DNA from: Azospira oryzae
GTDB lineage: Bacteria > Pseudomonadota > Gammaproteobacteria > Burkholderiales > Rhodocyclaceae
DNA: 64,000 nucleotides
Assembly: GCF_004217225.1 (NCBI RefSeq)
Contig: NZ_SHKM01000003.1
Coordinates: forward strand, 371,471 to 435,470
Direction: 5' to 3'
In this document: piece after piece, positions 27,293 to 35,748 of the stretch
Position numbering within the stretch: the first letter of the stretch is position 1
How the letters are laid out: every line of letters begins with the position of its first letter
Made by a program: the position numbers and the translations under genes
The notes under the pieces: generated by a model
What the model was told of the DNA's origin: nothing
The model's database searches: none
What the model saw: the letters and a program-made list of their open reading frames with translations, nothing else

Positions 27293-28069
27293 GTGACTTA
27301 CGAGTACATCATCGCTGAAGCCAAGGGCCGCGTCGGCCTCATCACCCTCAACCGCCCCAAGGCCCTCAACGCCCTGTGCGATCCCCTGGTGGATGAACTG
27401 GGCGACGCCCTCACCGAATTCGAAGCCGACGAGAACATCGGCTGCATCGTCATCACCGGCTCCGACAAGGCCTTCGCCGCCGGCGCCGACATCAGCATGA
27501 TGAAAGACTTCTCCTATATGGACGCCTACAAGGGCGACTACATCACCCGCAACTGGGAGAAGGTGAAGACCTGCCGCAAGCCCGTCATCGCCGCCGTTGC
27601 CGGCTACGCCCTGGGCGGCGGCTGCGAACTGGCCATGAGCTGCGACTTCATCATCGCCGCCGACAGCGCCCAGTTCGGCCAGCCCGAAGTGAAGCTGGGC
27701 ATCCTGCCCGGCGCCGGCGGCACCCAGCGCCTGCCCCGTGCCGTGGGCAAGGCCAAGGCCATGGACCTGTGCCTGTCCGCCCGCATGATGGATGCCACCG
27801 AAGCCGAGCGCGCCGGCCTGGTCTCCCGCATCGTGCCCGCCGACAAGCTGCTGGAGGAAGCCCTCGGCGCCGCCGAGAAGATCGCCTCCTACTCCCTGCC
27901 GGTGGTGATGATGATCAAGGAGAACGTGAACCGGGCCTTCGAAAGCAGCCTCAATGAAGGCCTGCTCTTCGAGCGTCGCCAGTTCCATGCCGCCTTCGCC
28001 CTGGAAGACCAGAAGGAAGGCATGGCTGCCTTCGTCGAGAAGCGCAAGCCCGCCTTCAAGCATCGCTGA
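27293..28069 (+). CDS. Enoyl-CoA hydratase (crotonase family)
   Basis: 258 residues, full-length crotonase. The CoA-binding and oxyanion-hole segments are intact ([10 protein letters not shown] and [16 protein letters not shown]), as are both catalytic Glu residues (in GCELA and QPEVKLG). It hydrates trans-2-enoyl-CoA to (S)-3-hydroxyacyl-CoA in fatty-acid oxidation or butanoate metabolism. Start is GTG with AAGGAG upstream. It follows lptA after 6 bases, so may share its transcript, and sits beside the phasin genes, hinting at a link to acyl-CoA and storage metabolism. The exact substrate cannot be read from sequence. Confidence 0.92.
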   Translation: MTYEYIIAEAKGRVGLITLNRPKALNALCDPLVDELGDALTEFEADENIGCIVITGSDKAFAAGADISMMKDFSYMDAYKGDYITRNWEKVKTCRKPVIAAVAGYALGGGCELAMSCDFIIAADSAQFGQPEVKLGILPGAGGTQRLPRAVGKAKAMDLCLSARMMDATEAERAGLVSRIVPADKLLEEALGAAEKIASYSLPVVMMIKENVNRAFESSLNEGLLFERRQFHAAFALEDQKEGMAAFVEKRKPAFKHR

Positions 28070-28078
28070 TCCCACCTC

Positions 28079-28100
28079 CCGGGGCGCGCCGCCGCCCCGG
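28079..28100 (+). terminator. GC-rich hairpin after the enoyl-CoA hydratase gene
   Basis: CCGGGGCG (28079-28086) pairs with CGCCCCGG (28093-28100) around a 6-base loop, 9 bases after the stop codon. No T-tract follows, so it may be Rho-linked or simply an mRNA-protecting hairpin. Confidence 0.4.
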
Positions 28101-28197
28101 AGCGCCCCCTCCGCGGCAGGCTCCCGCCCCGCCGCAAAGCCTCCATCCCCAGGCTCTCCCAACAACTGTTAAGCCACTGTTTTCAAAGCGAAGAAAA

Positions 28198-28220
28198 TTT
28201 TTTGTGCGACGCACAAAAAA
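28198..28220. promoter_or_regulatory. Perfect palindrome upstream of phasin 1 promoter (PhaR-like operator candidate)
   Basis: Two perfect 10-bp arms (28198-28207 and 28211-28220) flank a GAC spacer, with a TGC-N3-GCA core and outer T/A runs. It ends four bases before the -35 hexamer. Known PhaR sites have CTGC-N3-4-GCAG cores, so a PHA-responsive repressor is a reasonable reader. The binding protein is inferred. Confidence 0.65.
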
Positions 28221-28223
28221 TGC

Positions 28224-28251
28224 TTGACAGAAATCTGTCGCTCCCTATAAT
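28224..28251 (+). promoter_or_regulatory. Sigma-70 promoter of phasin 1
   Basis: TTGACA (28224-28229) and TATAAT (28246-28251), both perfect consensus, 16 bases apart. Unusually strong for this window and fitting for a very abundant granule protein. It lies between two palindromes (28198-28220 and 28262-28276). Confidence 0.92.
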
Positions 28252-28261
28252 TGGCTCTACA

Positions 28262-28276
28262 TGTTGCAGCGCAACA
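28262..28276. promoter_or_regulatory. Second palindrome, overlapping the phasin 1 transcription start region
   Basis: TGTTGC and GCAACA arms with an AGC spacer, giving the same TGC-N3-GCA core as the upstream palindrome. It lies 11-25 bases after the -10 hexamer, a position where a bound protein would block initiation. Confidence 0.65.
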
Positions 28277-28350
28277 ACCGGCCGCAGTCAGAAAAGCCAG
28301 TCCCGCCTTGCTCTGCGAGTGTTCCCACACTGACTTTCTAGGAGATGACC

Positions 28351-28926
28351 ATGACCACTTTCGCTACCCCCGAGCAGTTCGCCGCCGCCAACAAGGCCAC
28401 CGTTGATTCCCTGCTGGCCCTGGCCAACACCGCTTTCGCCAGCGCCGAGCGCATCGCCGCCCTGAACCTGCACACCGCCCGCGCCGTCATCGAAGACAGC
28501 GTCGCCAACACCAAGGCCCTGCTGGGTGCCAAGGATGCCCAGGAAGCCATCTCCCTGCAGGCCTCCATCGCCCAACCCAACGTCGAGAAGGCCGTGGCCT
28601 ACTCCCGCAGCGTCTACGAAATCGCCGCCCAGACCCAGGAAGAACTGACCAAGGTCGTGGAAGCCCAGTTCAACGAGTTCAACAAGAACGTGGCCGGCCT
28701 GCTGGACAAGGTTTCCAAGACCGCCCCCGCCGGTTCCGATGTGGCCGTGGCCGCCGTCAAGTCCGCCATCGCCGCTGCCAACTCCGCCTACGACAGCATG
28801 AACAAGGCTGCCAAGCAGGTTGCCGAAATCGCTGAAGCCAACGTGGCTGCCGCCACCAACGCTACCGTGAAGGCCGTCGGCGCCACTTCCGCCGCCGCCT
28901 CCGCTGCCAAGAAAAAGACCGCCTAA
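28351..28926 (+). CDS. Phasin family protein 1 (PHA granule surface)
   Basis: 191 residues, phasin_2 type, Ala-rich and helical, with a C-terminal Ala/Lys tail (SAAASAAKKKTA). Phasins coat polyhydroxyalkanoate granules and control their number and size. Two ATGs compete: AGGAG directly abuts the ATG at 28345 but is six bases from the ATG at 28351, so the latter is chosen. Codon use is strongly biased, as in highly expressed genes. It has its own strong promoter, palindromes and terminator, and is paralogous to the gene at 29145; they share the pattern ALLGAKDAQEA / TLLGAKDVQEA. Confidence 0.92.
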   Translation: MTTFATPEQFAAANKATVDSLLALANTAFASAERIAALNLHTARAVIEDSVANTKALLGAKDAQEAISLQASIAQPNVEKAVAYSRSVYEIAAQTQEELTKVVEAQFNEFNKNVAGLLDKVSKTAPAGSDVAVAAVKSAIAAANSAYDSMNKAAKQVAEIAEANVAAATNATVKAVGATSAAASAAKKKTA

Positions 28927-28941
28927 GGCGAACAGCACCGA

Positions 28942-28970
28942 AACCCCGGCCTTGCGCCGGGGTTTTTTTT
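28942..28970 (+). terminator. Terminator of phasin 1
   Basis: ACCCCGGC (28943-28950) pairs with GCCGGGGT (28956-28963) around CTTGC, followed by a T-run to 28970. A classic intrinsic terminator. Confidence 0.93.
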
Positions 28971-29007
28971 CGTTGTGGCCGGCGACATGTGATGGTCATA
29001 TAGTATT

Positions 29008-29016
29008 TGCTATACT
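29008..29016 (+). promoter_or_regulatory. Extended -10 promoter of phasin 2
   Basis: TGCTATACT is an extended -10 element (TGN plus TATACT). No good -35 hexamer is seen at the right distance, as is common for extended -10 promoters. The implied 5' leader is about 120 bases. Confidence 0.6.
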
Positions 29017-29033
29017 GGCTTCATCCGGCGCCG

Positions 29034-29045
29034 CTGCCGAGGCAG
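29034..29045. promoter_or_regulatory. Palindrome downstream of phasin 2 promoter (PhaR-like operator candidate)
   Basis: CTGCCGAGGCAG is a perfect inverted repeat of the form CTGC-N4-GCAG, the spacing reported for PhaR-type PHA regulators. It lies 18 bases after the -10 element, similar to the downstream palindrome of phasin 1. Confidence 0.5.
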
Positions 29046-29144
29046 TGGAATTCGACCCAAGGCCGTACTAACAACAATACCGGGCCGATATTCAACCAGC
29101 AGGATTATTCCCTTATATCTCAACGCTAAGCGGAGGATTTCCCA

Positions 29145-29702
29145 ATGACCAACCCGAATATCGAACAGCTTACCGCCGCCCAGAAAGCCAACGCTGAAGT
29201 GATGGTGGCCCTGGTGCACACCGCCTTCAACGGCGTGGAAAAAATCGCCGAGCTGAATCTGGCTGCTGCCCGTGACTTCCTCAACTCTTCCGTCAACGGC
29301 ACCCAAACTTTGCTGGGCGCCAAGGACGTGCAGGAAGCCGCCAAGCTGCAGAGCACCCTGGCCCAGCCCAATCTGGAAAAGGTCACGGCCTATTACCGCA
29401 ACCTGTACGAACTGATCACCGCGACCCAGAAGGAAGTGACCGACCTGATGGAACAGCACTACAACCAGCTGTCCCAGAAGGCCACCTCCGCCATCGAGAA
29501 GACCTCCGCCTCCGCTCCCGTGGGCGGCGACGTGGTGGCAGCGGCCATGAAGTCCATGCTGTCCGCCTCCACCCAGGCCTTCGACCACTTCACCAAGATG
29601 GCCAAGCAGATGGCCGACATCGCCGATGCCAACGTGGCTGTGGCTTCCAACGCCACCGCCAAGGCCGTGGGCGCTGCCAGCAAGGCGGCTGCCAAGAAGT
29701 AA
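29145..29702 (+). CDS. Phasin family protein 2
   Basis: 185 residues, same phasin_2 family as the gene at 28351, with shared TLLGAKDVQEA, LAQPNLEKVTAYYRNLYEL and an Ala/Lys C-terminal tail. It is probably a second granule-coating protein. GGAGG lies eight bases before the ATG. The leader of about 120 bases is longer and more AT-rich than usual here. Separate promoter and terminator allow different regulation from phasin 1. Confidence 0.92.
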   Translation: MTNPNIEQLTAAQKANAEVMVALVHTAFNGVEKIAELNLAAARDFLNSSVNGTQTLLGAKDVQEAAKLQSTLAQPNLEKVTAYYRNLYELITATQKEVTDLMEQHYNQLSQKATSAIEKTSASAPVGGDVVAAAMKSMLSASTQAFDHFTKMAKQMADIADANVAVASNATAKAVGAASKAAAKK

Positions 29703-29737
29703 GATCTGCCGCGGGCGTTCCCCGCTTGGCGAGCACA

Positions 29738-29767
29738 ACCCCGGCCATGGCCGGGGTTTTTTATTGC
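29738..29767 (+). terminator. Terminator of phasin 2
   Basis: Perfect 10-bp arms (29738-29747 and 29750-29759) with a 2-base nominal loop, followed by a T-rich tract. The arms closely resemble those of the phasin 1 terminator, consistent with gene duplication. Confidence 0.92.
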
Positions 29768-29833
29768 CGCAAGCGAAGCTGAAACCGGGGGCCGAAATCC
29801 CCCGCAAAGCCGCGCAGCCCGCTCAGTCCGGAC

Positions 29834-30622
29834 TCAGTCGCGCCACACCCAGGTGATGCCGCGGCGCTCCACCTCGCCTTGGATTTCCGCCATGGCCCGC
29901 TCCACCTGTTCCGGTTGTCCTTCCACTCCCAGTTCCAGGTGGCGGCGCACACCGTCCTGGGTCAGGGACGGCAGGGAAAACAGGCGCAGTTCCGGGTACT
30001 CGGCGACGATGCGCTCCATCAGGTCCAGCAGGGCGCTTTCGTAGGCCCTGTCGCCGGTGAGGAGGAAGGCCTTCTCCACCTTGGGCGCCCGGTTGAAGAG
30101 ATGGGCATAGAAGGTGTCCAGCACCCACTCCACCATGGGATGGGCCATCTGGGGAAAGCCCGGCACGAAGTAATGCTCCTTCACCATGAAGCCGGGAATG
30201 CGGTTGAAGGGATTGGGAATGATGCGGCTGCTGGCAGGGAAGGTGCCCAGCAACAGGCGCTGGGGCGTGATGTCGTCGCCGAAGCGGACACGGATCTCCG
30301 CCTCCGCCTCCGGGCTCAGCACCAACTCCTCCCCCAGGGCCGCGGCGGCCGCCTGGCGGGTGTGGTCGTCCGGCGTGTTGCCGATGCCGCCGAAGGAGAA
30401 CACCGCCTCGCCGCTGGCGAAGCTGCGCTTCAGGGTTTCCGTCAGGCGGGCCCGGTCGTCCCCCAGGTACTGCACCCAGGACAACTGCAGCCCCCGGGCG
30501 CCGAGCAGTTCGGCCACCTTGGCGAAGTGTTTGTCCTGGCGTTTGCCGGAGAGGATTTCGTCGCCGATGATGAGGGCGCCGAAGCGCGTGGCTTGGGCAG
30601 TCTGGGAAACGGAAGCAGTCAT
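29834..30622 (-). CDS. Molybdopterin-binding (MoCF/CinA-N-like) domain protein
   Basis: 262 residues. The N-terminal MoaB/Mog fold has ALIIGDEILSGKRQDKH and the substrate loop VFSFGGIGNTPDDHTRQA (GG-G-PDD pattern). This is the family often labelled competence/damage-inducible protein A, but it lacks the C-terminal deamidase domain of true CinA. Some homologues act on nucleotides such as FAD or ADP-ribose; function here is unknown. It is 36 bases downstream of the EI24 gene on the same strand, so the two are probably co-transcribed. Confidence 0.85.
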   Translation of the reverse strand: MTASVSQTAQATRFGALIIGDEILSGKRQDKHFAKVAELLGARGLQLSWVQYLGDDRARLTETLKRSFASGEAVFSFGGIGNTPDDHTRQAAAAALGEELVLSPEAEAEIRVRFGDDITPQRLLLGTFPASSRIIPNPFNRIPGFMVKEHYFVPGFPQMAHPMVEWVLDTFYAHLFNRAPKVEKAFLLTGDRAYESALLDLMERIVAEYPELRLFSLPSLTQDGVRRHLELGVEGQPEQVERAMAEIQGEVERRGITWVWRD

Positions 30623-30658
30623 GGGTCCTCGCGTCGTTGAGGTCGTAAAGGGTGAAAA

Positions 30659-31426
30659 TCAGCGCAGGAAGCGGTCGGTGGGCACGGGTTCTTCCACCAC
30701 CACCGCATCGACGGTCACCACGGCCCCGCCGCGCAGCTGGCGCAGGCTTTCCAGGCCGAAGTGGATGTACAGCAGGGCGCCCAGGGCCGGGGTCAGCAGG
30801 CCCAGCACCGGGATGTGAGCCAGCAGGGCCAGGAGAATGCCCAGGCCCAGCAGGGGCGTGGCCCGGCGCTCCCGGATCAGGCGCCACTCGTCATCGGTGG
30901 CGTGCATGGCCAGGGCATCGTAGGCAAAGGTCTTGCGGTTTAGCCAGGCCATCCAGAACAGGGGCAGCACCAGGCCCAGGCCGGGCACCAGCCACAGGGG
31001 CAGGGTCAGGAGCCAGCCGGCGATGAACAGCAGGGCGGCCCAGACGCTGTTCCAGGCACCGGCGAAGAAGTTGTCCTTGCCCATGGCCGCCACCTCCGGG
31101 TAATCCCGGGCGGCCACCACCTGCAGCAGGATGGGCATGATGAACACCGCCGCCAGCACCATGGCGGTGAGGTAGGAGAGGGCCAGGATCACCAGCCAGC
31201 CGCCGGCGGCGGCCAGCAGCTTGGCCAGCCAGACGGCGCCCCAGCCGGAGAGCCAGCTCATGGGCGGCTGATCGAGGAACCAGGCGGAGAGCTGGTCCAG
31301 CACCAGGAAGGTCAGCGTCAGCCACACCGCCAGGGCGGCCACGGCGGGGGACAGCACCAGCCACCAAACGCGGCGGCGGGAGAGGGTACCGAGGCTACGG
31401 ACCAGGGCGAGGATCATTTCGGGCAT
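30659..31426 (-). CDS. EI24-domain (CysZ-like) membrane protein
   Basis: 255 residues with about six hydrophobic segments and the EI24 family pattern (VFIMPILLQVVAARDYPEV, LPLFWMAWLNRKTFAYDAL). CysZ members import sulfate, but many betaproteobacterial EI24 proteins are uncharacterised, so I do not assign transport of sulfate. It starts at ATG in MPEMILALVR. It lies downstream of hrpA on the same strand, separated by the repeat element at 31446-31633. Confidence 0.82.
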   Translation of the reverse strand: MPEMILALVRSLGTLSRRRVWWLVLSPAVAALAVWLTLTFLVLDQLSAWFLDQPPMSWLSGWGAVWLAKLLAAAGGWLVILALSYLTAMVLAAVFIMPILLQVVAARDYPEVAAMGKDNFFAGAWNSVWAALLFIAGWLLTLPLWLVPGLGLVLPLFWMAWLNRKTFAYDALAMHATDDEWRLIRERRATPLLGLGILLALLAHIPVLGLLTPALGALLYIHFGLESLRQLRGGAVVTVDAVVVEEPVPTDRFLR

Positions 31427-31445
31427 TCGGGCATCCTATTTTTTT

Positions 31446-31633
31446 GCCACAGAGGACACAGAGATCACCGAGGGGTGGCACTCCGCCTTAGCTGCCGGAG
31501 CGGTTGCAAACCGCACCTACCCTGCAAGCCAATACTGAAGCCAATCTCCTGAATGCATGACGGAAGAGTGGCGTCTCTATTACCTTCCAGGGCAGAGGCA
31601 TTTTCTCTCTGCGTTCTCCGTGCCCTCTGTGGC
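31446..31633. repeat. 188-bp element bounded by inverted repeats
   Basis: GCCACAGAGGACACAGAGA at 31446-31464 is repeated in inverted form at 31615-31633 with about two mismatches. Purine-rich CACAGAG-type motifs of this sort recur between genes in many environmental Proteobacteria. The interior has no gene. It sits between the hrpA stop and the EI24 start; it may be a MITE-like or REP-like element. Whether copies exist elsewhere cannot be checked here. Confidence 0.6.
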
Positions 31634-31643
31634 TAATCGTCTT

Positions 31644-34600
31644 TCAACCGTACTGTATTCCTTCCCACAGCTTCTGCAGACGCTTCACCGACACGGGCAC
31701 CGGCGTCTTCAGCTCCTGGGCGAAGAGATTGACCCGCAGTTCTTCCAGCAGCCAACGGAACTGCTCCAGTTGGGGATCGCTGACGCCCTGTTTGGCCAGC
31801 TGCAGGGCGCGGCGTTCGTACTGGGTCCACAGGGTGCTGTAGTCGGCCAGCAGCTGAACGTCCCGGGCCGGGTTGGCCTTGAGCTTGTCCAGGCGCATGG
31901 CCGCCGCCTTGAGGTAGCGGGGGAAGTGCTGCAGGCGCTCGAAGGGCGTTTCCAGCACGAAACGTTTGTGGATCAGGCGGCCGATCTGCTTCTCGATGTC
32001 CTGCACCGCGCCGGGGAAGGCCTTGAAGGCCGGCAGCTTTTTCACCAGGGCCTGCCACTCGGTCAGCACCAGACCCACCAGGCGGCAGATTTCCTGGGCC
32101 AAGAGGCCCAGGCGGTTCTTGCCTTCGGCGCAGCGGGCCTTGAAGGATTCCGCATCTTCCGGCCAGGGCTCCACCAGGCAGGCCCGCTCGAAAATGACCG
32201 ACACCAACTGCTGGCGCAGGTCGTCGGAAGAGCCCAGGCTCATGAACTGCATGGCCATCTGGGTCAGGCCCGGCAGGTTCTTCTCGAAGTACTTCACCTG
32301 CTCCTTCAGCTGCAACTGGAAGAGGCGGGAGAGGCCCAGGCGGTGGGCCGCCAGGGCTTCCTCCTGGGAGTCGTACACGCGCAGGGAAACGGTCTCGCCG
32401 TCTTCCGTCAGGCCCGGGTAGCCGATCACCATCTGGCCGCCCACGGCCACTTCCATCAGCTCCGGCAGCTTGCCGAAGGTCCAGTCGGTGAGGCCGGTGA
32501 ATTCGCTGGGGGTCTCGTGCAGCTCCTGGAATTCCTGGCGCGCCTCCCGGCCCCATTCGCCGCGGAGCTGGGCCAGGCTGCGGCTCATGTCGAGCTGGCG
32601 GCCATGTTCATCCACCAGCTTGAAGTTCATGGAGAAGTGGGCCGGCAGCTCGCCGGGGCGGAAGGCATCGGGCGTCACCGCCCAGCCCCGGGCATTGAGG
32701 CCCCGGGATTCGAAAATGAAGTCGATGAGGGGGGCGATGATGCCCGGCGCCATGCGCTTCTCGTCGTTGCCCACCCAGGCGATGAACTCCTCGGCGAACT
32801 CGGGCACCGGCACCAGCTTGGCGCGGATGCGCTGGGGCAGGGTCTTCACCAGCTGCACCACCTTCTCCTTCAAGAGGCCCGGCACCAGCCACTCGCAGCG
32901 GTTGGCGGGCACCTGATTGAGCTGGGCCAGGGGCAGCACCAGGGTGACGCCATCCCGGGGGCTGCCGGGCTCGAAGTGGTAGGTGAGGGCGTAGTCCACG
33001 CCGGAGAGGCGCATCTGGGGCGGGAAGGCGTCGGTGGTGACCCCGGCCGCCTCGTGGCGCATCAGGTCTTCCTTCTGCAGGAAGAGCAGTTTCTGGTTCT
33101 CCCGCTCCACCTCCTTGCGCCACTTGTCGAAGTCGGCGCCGTTGTAGATGCCCGAGGGAATCAGGTGGTCGTAGAAGGCGAAGATCAGTTCGTCGTCCAC
33201 CAGCACGTCCTGGCGGCGCTGCTTGTGTTCCAGGTTCTCGATGTCGCGGATGGCCTTCTGGTTGTGCTGATAGAAGGGCCAGCGGCGCACGAAGTCCTCG
33301 CTGATCTCGCCGCCCACCAGGCCCTGGCGGATGAAGAGCAGACGCGCCTCTTCCGGGTTCATGGGGCCGAAGTTCACCCGCTTCTTCGGATTGACGACGA
33401 TGCCGTGCAGGGTGGAACGCTCATAGGCCACGGCCTGCATGGCCTTCTTCTCCCAGTGGGGATCGAAGTAGCTCTTGCGGATCAGGTGGGCGCCCACCTC
33501 CTCCAGCCACTCCGGCTCGATGCGGGCGAGGCAGCGGGCGTAGAGCTTGGTGGTTTCGGTCAGTTCGGCGCAGACCACCCACTTGCCCGCCTTCTTCTGC
33601 AGGGGCGAGCCCGGGTGGATGAGGAAGCGGATGCCCCGGGCGCCGAGATAATGACTGCTGTCGTCGGACTTGCAGCCGACATTGCCCAGGAGGCCCGTCA
33701 GCAGGGCCTTGTGAATGGGCTCGTAGGTGGCGGCAATCTCGTTCTCGCGCCAGCCCAGCTCGGTGACCATGGCGTGGATCTGGTTGTACACCTCCCGCCA
33801 TTCCCGCATGCGCAGATAGGAGAGGAAACGGTCCTTGCAAGCCTCGGCCAGCTTGCGCCCGGAGAGGTGCCGGGCCTGTTCCTCGAACCAGTTCCACAGC
33901 TTCAACCAGGAGAGGAATTCGGACTTCTCGTCGGCGAACTGGCGGTGCTTTTCATCCGCCGCCTGCAGCCGTTCCTGGGGCCGCTCCCTGGGGTCCTGCA
34001 CCGAGAGGGCGGCGGCGATGACCAGCACTTCCTTGAGGCAGCCCCGGTCCCGGGCGGCCACGATCATGCGGGCGATGCGCGGGTCCAGGGGCAGCTTGGC
34101 CAGGCCCCGGCCCACGTCGGTGAGGCGGTTGTCCTCGTCCAGGCCGCCCAGTTCCTGCAAGAGGGAATAGCCGTCGTTGATGGCCTTGGGCGGCGGCGCC
34201 TCGATGAAGGGAAAGCTCTCCACGTCGGTGAGCTTCAAGGCCTTCATGCGCAGGATCACCCCGGCCAGGGAGGAACGCAGGATTTCCGGATCGGTGAATT
34301 CGCCCCGGGCGTTGAAGTCGGCCTCGTCGTAGAGGCGGATGCAGACCCCCGCCGCCACCCGGCCGCAACGGCCCGCCCGCTGCCGTGCCGCGGCCTGGGA
34401 GACTCGCTCCACCTGGAGCATTTCCACCTTGTTGCGGTAGGAGTAGCGCTTGACCCGGGCCAGGCCCGTATCCACCACGTAGCGGATGCCCGGCACGGTG
34501 AGGGAGGTTTCCGCCACGTTGGTGGCCAGCACCACCCGGCGGCCGCCGCCGGTCTTGAAGACCCGGTCCTGCTCCGCCGCCGAGAGGCGGGAGAACAGCG

Positions 34601-35564
34601 GCAGGATTTCCGGCTGGGGGCCGGGGAAGTGGTGCTTGCGCAGGGCTTCGGCCGCCTCCCGGATTTCCCGCTCGCCGGGGAGGAACACCAGCACGTCCCC
34701 CGGGCCTTCCCGGCCCAGTTCGTGGACCGCGTCCACGATGGCGTCGTAAAGATCCCGCTCCTCCTGGTCTTCCTCCAGGGGCGTCACCGGGCGGTAGCGC
34801 ACTTCCACCGGGTAGAGGCGGCCGGAGACTTCGATCACCGGCGCCGGCTTGCCGTGCTGGGCGAAGTGCTGGGCGAAGCGCTCCGCATCGATGGTGGCGG
34901 AGGTGATGATGACCTTGAGGTCCTTGCGCTTGGCCAGCAGCTGCTTCAGATAGCCCAGCAGGAAGTCGATGTTGAGGCTGCGCTCGTGGGCCTCGTCGAT
35001 GATGATGGTGTCGTAGGCATTGAGATAGGGGTCGGTCTGGGTCTCCGCCAGCAGGATGCCGTCGGTCATCAGCTTCAAATAGGACTGGGGCCCGCTGCGA
35101 TCCTGGAAGCGGATTTTCACCCCCACCCCGGCACCGATCTGGGTCTGCAGCTCCTGGGCCACCCGGGCCGCCACGGAGCGGGCCGCCAGACGCCGGGGCT
35201 GGGTATGGCCGATCAGCCCCGCCGCCCCCCGGCCCAGTTCCAGGCAGATCTTGGGCAGCTGGGTGGTCTTGCCGGAGCCGGTCTCGCCACAGACGATGAC
35301 CACCTGGTTGTTCTCGATGAGAGCCTTGATCTCCTCCCGCCGCCCGTTGACCGGCAGGTCCTCCGCATATTCCGGCTTGGGCAGGCGCCCGGCCCGCTCG
35401 GCACAGGCAGCGCGGGAGCGGGCCAGCAGGGCCTCGTAGTCGGCCTTGGCCTTCTCGGCATGGGGACCGGGCTGGCCGGCGCTGCGGGAAAGGGCGCGCA
35501 GACGGGGGCGATCCTGGGTCAGGCAGTCGGCAAAGGCAGGCGGAGCGGAACGGGGGAGGGACAC
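31644..35564 (-). CDS. hrpA: ATP-dependent RNA helicase HrpA
   Basis: 1306 residues, close to E. coli HrpA (1300). Helicase core: Walker A CGETGSGKTTQ, DEAH box IIIDEAHERSLN, SAT, and motif VI AARQRAGRCGR. HA2 and OB-fold follow, then the long HrpA-specific C terminus (DUF3418). It unwinds structured mRNA and rescues stalled ribosomes. The open frame extends to 35999 but there it overlaps the chemoreceptor gene. I place the start at the GTG of VSLPRSAPP; no strong ribosome site is visible, so the exact start is uncertain. The 4-kb antisense frame is a codon-bias shadow. Confidence 0.94.
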   Translation of the reverse strand: MSLPRSAPPAFADCLTQDRPRLRALSRSAGQPGPHAEKAKADYEALLARSRAACAERAGRLPKPEYAEDLPVNGRREEIKALIENNQVVIVCGETGSGKTTQLPKICLELGRGAAGLIGHTQPRRLAARSVAARVAQELQTQIGAGVGVKIRFQDRSGPQSYLKLMTDGILLAETQTDPYLNAYDTIIIDEAHERSLNIDFLLGYLKQLLAKRKDLKVIITSATIDAERFAQHFAQHGKPAPVIEVSGRLYPVEVRYRPVTPLEEDQEERDLYDAIVDAVHELGREGPGDVLVFLPGEREIREAAEALRKHHFPGPQPEILPLFSRLSAAEQDRVFKTGGGRRVVLATNVAETSLTVPGIRYVVDTGLARVKRYSYRNKVEMLQVERVSQAAARQRAGRCGRVAAGVCIRLYDEADFNARGEFTDPEILRSSLAGVILRMKALKLTDVESFPFIEAPPPKAINDGYSLLQELGGLDEDNRLTDVGRGLAKLPLDPRIARMIVAARDRGCLKEVLVIAAALSVQDPRERPQERLQAADEKHRQFADEKSEFLSWLKLWNWFEEQARHLSGRKLAEACKDRFLSYLRMREWREVYNQIHAMVTELGWRENEIAATYEPIHKALLTGLLGNVGCKSDDSSHYLGARGIRFLIHPGSPLQKKAGKWVVCAELTETTKLYARCLARIEPEWLEEVGAHLIRKSYFDPHWEKKAMQAVAYERSTLHGIVVNPKKRVNFGPMNPEEARLLFIRQGLVGGEISEDFVRRWPFYQHNQKAIRDIENLEHKQRRQDVLVDDELIFAFYDHLIPSGIYNGADFDKWRKEVERENQKLLFLQKEDLMRHEAAGVTTDAFPPQMRLSGVDYALTYHFEPGSPRDGVTLVLPLAQLNQVPANRCEWLVPGLLKEKVVQLVKTLPQRIRAKLVPVPEFAEEFIAWVGNDEKRMAPGIIAPLIDFIFESRGLNARGWAVTPDAFRPGELPAHFSMNFKLVDEHGRQLDMSRSLAQLRGEWGREARQEFQELHETPSEFTGLTDWTFGKLPELMEVAVGGQMVIGYPGLTEDGETVSLRVYDSQEEALAAHRLGLSRLFQLQLKEQVKYFEKNLPGLTQMAMQFMSLGSSDDLRQQLVSVIFERACLVEPWPEDAESFKARCAEGKNRLGLLAQEICRLVGLVLTEWQALVKKLPAFKAFPGAVQDIEKQIGRLIHKRFVLETPFERLQHFPRYLKAAAMRLDKLKANPARDVQLLADYSTLWTQYERRALQLAKQGVSDPQLEQFRWLLEELRVNLFAQELKTPVPVSVKRLQKLWEGIQYG

Positions 35565-35748
35565 AATCGGGGGGTGAAAAAATTGCAAGGCGGTATTTTG
35601 GCACAAGGACCTGTTTCCCTTGGCAGAGTCTCGCGGAATTACACACTTGCTTTGCCCGGACAAAAGTGGAATCTTGTCGGCAGCAACAAAGTTGCATGCC
35701 AATAAAAACCTGCCGGCCATGGTCGGCGGAATCACCACGGGGGAAAAC

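Noticed and set aside
31557..35705. A 1382-codon open frame antisense to hrpA
   Set aside because: Product is a Gly/Leu/Gln/His-rich low-complexity chain typical of the complementary frame of a high-GC gene; hrpA itself has all helicase motifs.
35698..35705. GCCAATAA as a sigma-28 -10 element for the chemoreceptor gene
   Set aside because: No TAAA-type -35 at the required distance.
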